From assembly GCA_026770585.1 (NCBI GenBank), contig MU646369.1:147500-166400 (forward strand): a DNA stretch of 18,901 nt, in the 5' to 3' direction. Positions 18,077 to 18,901 of the stretch are shown here, piece by piece. Positions within the stretch are counted from its first letter, which is position 1. Every line of letters starts with the position of its first letter. The notes under the pieces are model-generated. The model did not search any database, was not told the DNA's origin, and was given only the letters and a program-made list of their open reading frames with translations. The stretch is from Baffinella frigidus (taxonomy: Eukaryota > Cryptophyceae > Cryptomonadales > Baffinellaceae). The translations under genes and the position numbers were made by a program.

Positions 18077-18124
18077 TGGATCGACAAGGCCGTCGAGGAT
18101 GGCCAGACCAAGGAGGAACTCAAG
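18077..18124 (+). pseudogene. Echo of exon 9 end
   Basis: 48 bases repeat the last 16 codons of exon 9 with two differences (GAA to GAT, Glu to Asp; GAG to GAA, synonymous). They read [16 protein letters not shown] and are followed by a donor-like GTACGC. Because exon 9 reads GTG-TGA without splicing, this copy cannot simply extend the exon. Confidence 0.95.
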
Positions 18125-18381
18125 GTACGCAAATCTAGTATTATATTATATAATTTATATTAAATTACATTACATTATATTAAATTATATTATCATACTC
18201 ACGGCACTCATTTTGTATTACCACATATACATATAGTAACTGTACAAGGCTGGGGGGCCTCTCTCGAGGTCTCCTTGGTGCACACCATGTGAGGGTAATA
18301 AAGAAGAAGAAGAAGAAGATAGTACCTGTATTAATATTAATAAAGCGCGCGCGTCGTGCATCACACCGCCCGCTGTGCGGG
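18125..18381. other. AT-rich intron 9 sequence, nothing coding seen
   Basis: TTATATTAAATTA-type repeats (to ~18195), then a short unique part, a (GAA)n run near 18302-18320 and TATTAATATTAATA. I found no candidate for the next asd exon (expected to start with a Gly-x-Ala/Glu-Glu-Thr-Asn-Lys-like sequence). Confidence 0.6.
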
Positions 18382-18389
18382 TTCCGATC

Positions 18390-18547
18390 TAATCCGGTCA
18401 GGTATTTAATTTAAATGCTCGGCGGAGTTCTCCATACAACGAAAATTACTACACAAGCGATAAAAGAGTCGTGTCCGAAAAATCGTGTGTAGTAATTTTC
18501 GCACATTCGGGGAACTCCCGAGCATTTGATTTAAATACCTGACCGGA
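18390..18547. mobile_element. ~158-bp MITE-like element with TTCCGATC duplication
   Basis: TAATCCGGTCAGGTATTTAA and the right end with AAATACCTGACCGGA form the outer arms. Inner arms include GAAAATTACTACAC/GTGTAGTAATTTTC. TTCCGATC flanks both sides (18382-18389 and 18548-18555), a 6-8-base target-site duplication. Its ends resemble those at 9113 and 4584 (ATCCGG). Confidence 0.87.
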
Positions 18548-18578
18548 TTCCGATCGAACGCCTCCCCGCCCTGTGACC

Positions 18579-18747
18579 ATGCGAAAAGCCAACGCTAGCG
18601 AGGTACTCAGAGCCTAAGGATTGCCTACGGTAGAGGGGCTCCTACGACTGTATAATGCAAAAAACTTAAAAGTCGTAGGAGCCCCCCTACCTACCGTAGG
18701 CAATCCGTAGGCTCTAAGTTCCTCGCTGGCGTTAGCTTGTGGCATTA
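18579..18747. mobile_element. ~169-bp MITE-like element with GTGACC duplication
   Basis: ATGCGAAAAGCCAACGCTAG and CTGGCGTTAGCTTGTGGCAT pair as ends. Inner arms include GGATTGCCTACGGTAG and CTCCTACGAC/GTCGTAGGAG around a TGTATAATGCAAAAAAC loop. GTGACC is present on both flanks (18573-18578 and 18748-18753). Its ends are related to those of the element at 13826. Confidence 0.87.
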
Positions 18748-18805
18748 GTGACCCCCTGCACGGGGTCCGGTGCTCTGCTGTTTCCGTGACGACGTTTTCA
18801 CTGGA

Positions 18806-18901
18806 TCTCTCTCTCTCTCTCTCCGTCTCTCTCTCTCTCTCTCTCTCTCTCCGTCTCTCTCTCTCTCTCTCTCCGTCTCTCTCTCTCTCTCTCTCTCTCT
18901 C
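18806..18901. repeat. (CT)n microsatellite with CCGT interruptions
   Basis: TCTCTCTC broken by CTCCGTCTC at three regular points and cut off by the window end. It resembles the CT-rich tract before exon 7, so it may belong to the acceptor region of the next exon. Confidence 0.95.

Noticed and set aside
18077-18124. Exon 9 echo as the true end of exon 9
   Set aside because: Exon 9 proper already contains the same codons ending at 17836, and reading on meets a stop at once; using both would duplicate 16 residues that bacterial Asd has only once.

Overview
The window looks like nuclear DNA of a eukaryote, probably a protist or alga. It has GT-AG spliceosomal introns, GC-rich coding exons, many interstitial TTTAGGG/CCCTAAA repeats (the plant/algal/alveolate type of telomere heptamer), long microsatellites and numerous hairpin-forming MITE-like elements. 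The lineage cannot be fixed from sequence alone.

Layout. Bases 1-7106 are subtelomere-like and I see no convincing gene. The region is a mosaic of ~60-bp GC-rich tandem units separated by degenerate heptamer arrays (CCCGGAA, TTTGGTG, TTTAGGG, GTTGAGG), with a 23-bp minisatellite, a purine tract, a (TCAG)n tract and six long inverted-repeat elements. Bases 7107-8280 are GC-rich and mostly non-repetitive. They may hold the 5' part of the next gene and a doubtful minus-strand ORF with a signal-peptide-like start.

Bases 8281-17836 hold one real gene on the + strand: aspartate-semialdehyde dehydrogenase (asd) of the long bacterial (E. coli-like) class. It is broken into at least nine exons. The pieces splice to 729 nt, or 243 codons, in one continuous frame. 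They run from the N-terminal NADP-binding motif through the catalytic Cys to the substrate-binding Glu/Lys region. The C-terminal third, with the expected catalytic His, lies beyond the right edge. Every splice site I infer is GT...AG, and the exon before each donor usually ends in G while the exon after each acceptor starts with G.

The most striking feature is in the introns. From intron 3 onward, nearly every exon edge has one to four decayed copies ('echoes') of itself inside the neighbouring intron, in the same orientation, some still with the splice dinucleotide. The 3' ends of exons 3, 6, 7, 8 and 9 are echoed downstream. The 5' starts of exons 4, 5, 6, 7, 8 and 9 are echoed upstream. 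The introns are further filled with MITE-like hairpins, a dispersed ~55-bp AGTTGAC...GTCAACTT element, telomere repeats and microsatellites. One intron-4 tandem unit is present as an inverted copy in intron 7. My reading is that a bacterial-type gene gained introns which then grew by repeated duplication across their exon junctions and by insertion of small hairpin elements. The copies are read directly; the mechanism is inference.
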